A stretch of 64,000 nucleotides of DNA from Sphaerotilus hippei (lineage in GTDB: Bacteria; Pseudomonadota; Gammaproteobacteria; Burkholderiales; Burkholderiaceae_C): positions 19,270 to 83,269 of the forward strand of contig NZ_QJJS01000012.1 of assembly GCF_003201595.1 (NCBI RefSeq). The letters run 5' to 3'. Under the pieces are notes generated by a model that worked only from the letters and a program-made list of their open reading frames with translations, was not told the origin of the DNA and did no database searches. The translations under genes and the position numbers were made by a program. Positions 63,701 through 64,000 of this stretch are shown one piece after another. How positions within the stretch are numbered: the stretch's first letter is position 1; each line of letters opens with the position of its first letter.

Positions 63701-64000
63701 GGGTGTAGGTGAAGGTGTCCGACAGGGAGACGCCGTCCTTGAGCGCGTTGACGGCGGCGTTGGCGTTGTCCAGCGCGTAGGCGTAGGAGCCGTCGGCGTT
63801 GAGGGTGAGCGAGCCATAGGCGCCGGCCAGGGCCGAGCCGACGTTGCCCGAGGCGGAAGCGGCCGAGCCGGCGACCACGCCGGAGACGGTCGCGGCATCG
63901 GCGCCGAGCACGTCGGCGCCCCCGGCCGGGCTGTTGCCCACGGCGGAGATGACGTTGCCCGAGGCCGAGGCGAGCGTGGCGTCCTCGGTGACGGTGTTGG
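60735..64000 (-). CDS. Giant LapA-like RTX adhesin, C-terminal 1088 codons (start beyond window)
   Basis: Secreted biofilm adhesin, probable substrate of the Lap system. From right to left: VCBS/cadherin-type repeats (TEDATLASASGNV..GSYAYALDNANAAVNAL) with a 259-codon period, further Ig-like repeats, a VWA domain with MIDAS motif DVSGSM near 62320 (about 61735-62345), RTX nonapeptides (GGDGNDILLG, GGAGDDRLSG, GGTGNDQLTGG near 61150-61310) and a C-terminal type I secretion target (DTITDFD, LDLRDLLSGE, LLQQGKLVVDP). The N-terminal retention module with the LapG site lies outside. No start is visible; the frame is open at the edge. Confidence 0.93.
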   Translation of the reverse strand, partial: NTVTEDATLASASGNVISAVGNSPAGGADVLGADAATVSGVVAGSAASASGNVGSALAGAYGSLTLNADGSYAYALDNANAAVNALKDGVSLSDTFTYTLTDADGSTSTTTLVITVAGHTDGVPTVVVPDTDGNANGGLNASDLTVSEAAGPTPGSFSISAPDGLASLSVGGTVLSPAQLSGLGTSPVSIATGEGTLVLTGYDAATGVVSYTYDPSAQTSPTTVIDAITLVVTDAGGASVSGSLDIAITDTGLSAVADANTVTEDATLASASGNVISAVGNSPAGGADVLGADAATVSGVIAGSAASASGNVGSALAGAYGSLTLNADGSYAYALDNANAAVNALNVGQVLKDVFTYRITDADGSTSTALLTLTINGANDAPSVVTINTAVSEEGLSTGLVDTLGSPTDTTNATLATGALGISDPDGTLQSVRLVAPSGADLASYKSGGVTLSWTLSADGTQLIGGVPDKVVVVVTIAQDSSTGAWKYTVNLQGSIDHSGTGEDVLLLPISLLATDDSGATSTSTLNISLEDDSPSALVPQVAQIAMTDTNLMIVLDVSGSMTETDGFNGQTRLETAIASIKSMLALYDGQGEVKVRLVTFSTSAAEASAAWLTVSEANAALDNLLALYNDPFTNAGYTNYHAALSTAMAAFTDSGALTTAQNVTYFISDGLPNIPDASGTSDITAAEQAAWTAMLDSYDMLSFAIGVGSDVATAQGQTALNPLAWDGTSGTDTNATIVSTFSQLSAALAATLPAPVNGNLISGTISSASTFGGDKGHMLSLTVDGITYTYAPAGAGAITVTGGTSAGVFDTVENVITITTTDGGVFKVDLDDGNYSYTSPSNLSAPITDVMSYVVIDKDGDTQSSSVTVVAGLPSSSTSSTSTAAAASFLGTSGADSYAGTGLADSAYGGDGNDILLGSSGNDLLHGGAGDDRLSGGTGNDQLTGGLGKDVFEWHLGDAGTSDTPAVDTITDFDPSPASSGGDILDLRDLLSGEGSGANNSVGNLDNYLDFGFSTSGTETSTTIHISSQGGFSSGVFSAAAEDQTIVLSGVDLRSSLSLTSSATDAQIIEALLQQGKLVVDPASGG
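62965..63223 (-). repeat. Adhesin DNA repeat, copy A
   Basis: 259 bases that match 63742-64000 with only two visible differences (one gives Ile instead of Val). The copies are 777 bases apart (259 codons), so one repeat period equals one cadherin/VCBS-like unit plus partner domain. Confidence 0.85.
63742..64000 (-). repeat. Adhesin DNA repeat, copy B (continues past the edge)
   Basis: Second copy of the 777-base-period repeat; near-identity at DNA level implies recent duplication or gene conversion and more copies upstream in the unseen part of the gene. Confidence 0.85.

Noticed and set aside
62965..64000. Regular repeats as a CRISPR array
   Set aside because: The repeats are 259 bases long, lie inside an open protein frame and encode cadherin-like domains.

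Overview
The window is a 64-kb piece of a very GC-rich chromosome (about 70% G+C in most genes, strong G/C at third codon positions). Gene content and order (dapA-bamC, coaBC-dut, lptFG beside pepA-holC, cysB-cbiX, parE/parC, DUF485-actP) point to a betaproteobacterium of the order Burkholderiales. A relative of the Leptothrix/Sphaerotilus/Rubrivivax group is my best guess; it is inferred from family knowledge and was not tested by a search.

Layout. 1-9.3 kb: acetate permease operon (cut by the left edge), a PaaK-like adenylating enzyme, a TonB-dependent receptor, coaBC-dut, an FKBP isomerase, a ribosomal-protein hydroxylase and a tiny Ala-rich lipoprotein with its own terminator. 9.3-13.5 kb (minus strand): transporter, 42-residue membrane protein, methyltransferase, dapA, bamC. 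13.5-27 kb: VOC protein, chemoreceptor, outer-membrane barrel protein, parE, MscS/CmpX-like membrane protein, a NarL-type two-component pair, parC, HDOD protein. 27.2-30.8 kb: an orphan pair of type II/IV pilus-like assembly proteins whose ATPase has a damaged Walker A motif, then dsbB and a RidA-like gene. 30.9-43.6 kb: comEC whose stop overlaps a five-gene plus-strand cluster of circularly permuted ATP-grasp, alpha-E and transglutaminase-like proteins; this is the most unusual enzymatic system here and probably makes or breaks amide/peptide bonds on an unknown substrate. 43.6-53.2 kb: a YfcG-like GST, a Crp-family regulator, a methionine-type aminotransferase, cysB-cbiX, lptFG, pepA, holC and a partner gene. 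53.2-53.9 kb: tRNA-Ser(GGA) with a degraded phage antirepressor beside it. 53.9-64 kb: a chemoreceptor whose start is broken by a TGA, a possible structured RNA, and a complete Lap adhesin-control locus: LapE-type TolC, LapG protease, LapD receptor and a giant RTX/VWA adhesin that runs off the right edge.

How the parts work together. The Lap locus is self-contained. By analogy with Pseudomonas, the LapD-like protein (degenerate GGDEF and EAL) would sense c-di-GMP and hold LapG away from the adhesin; when c-di-GMP falls LapG would release the adhesin and the cell would detach. Two chemoreceptors, an HDOD protein and the two-component pair add further signalling. The ATP-grasp/transglutaminase cluster is arranged as two rounds of the same functions: ATP-grasp, alpha-E, transglutaminase-DUF2126, then an ATP-grasp/alpha-E fusion and a second transglutaminase. 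No CRISPR array, insertion sequence or rRNA gene was seen.
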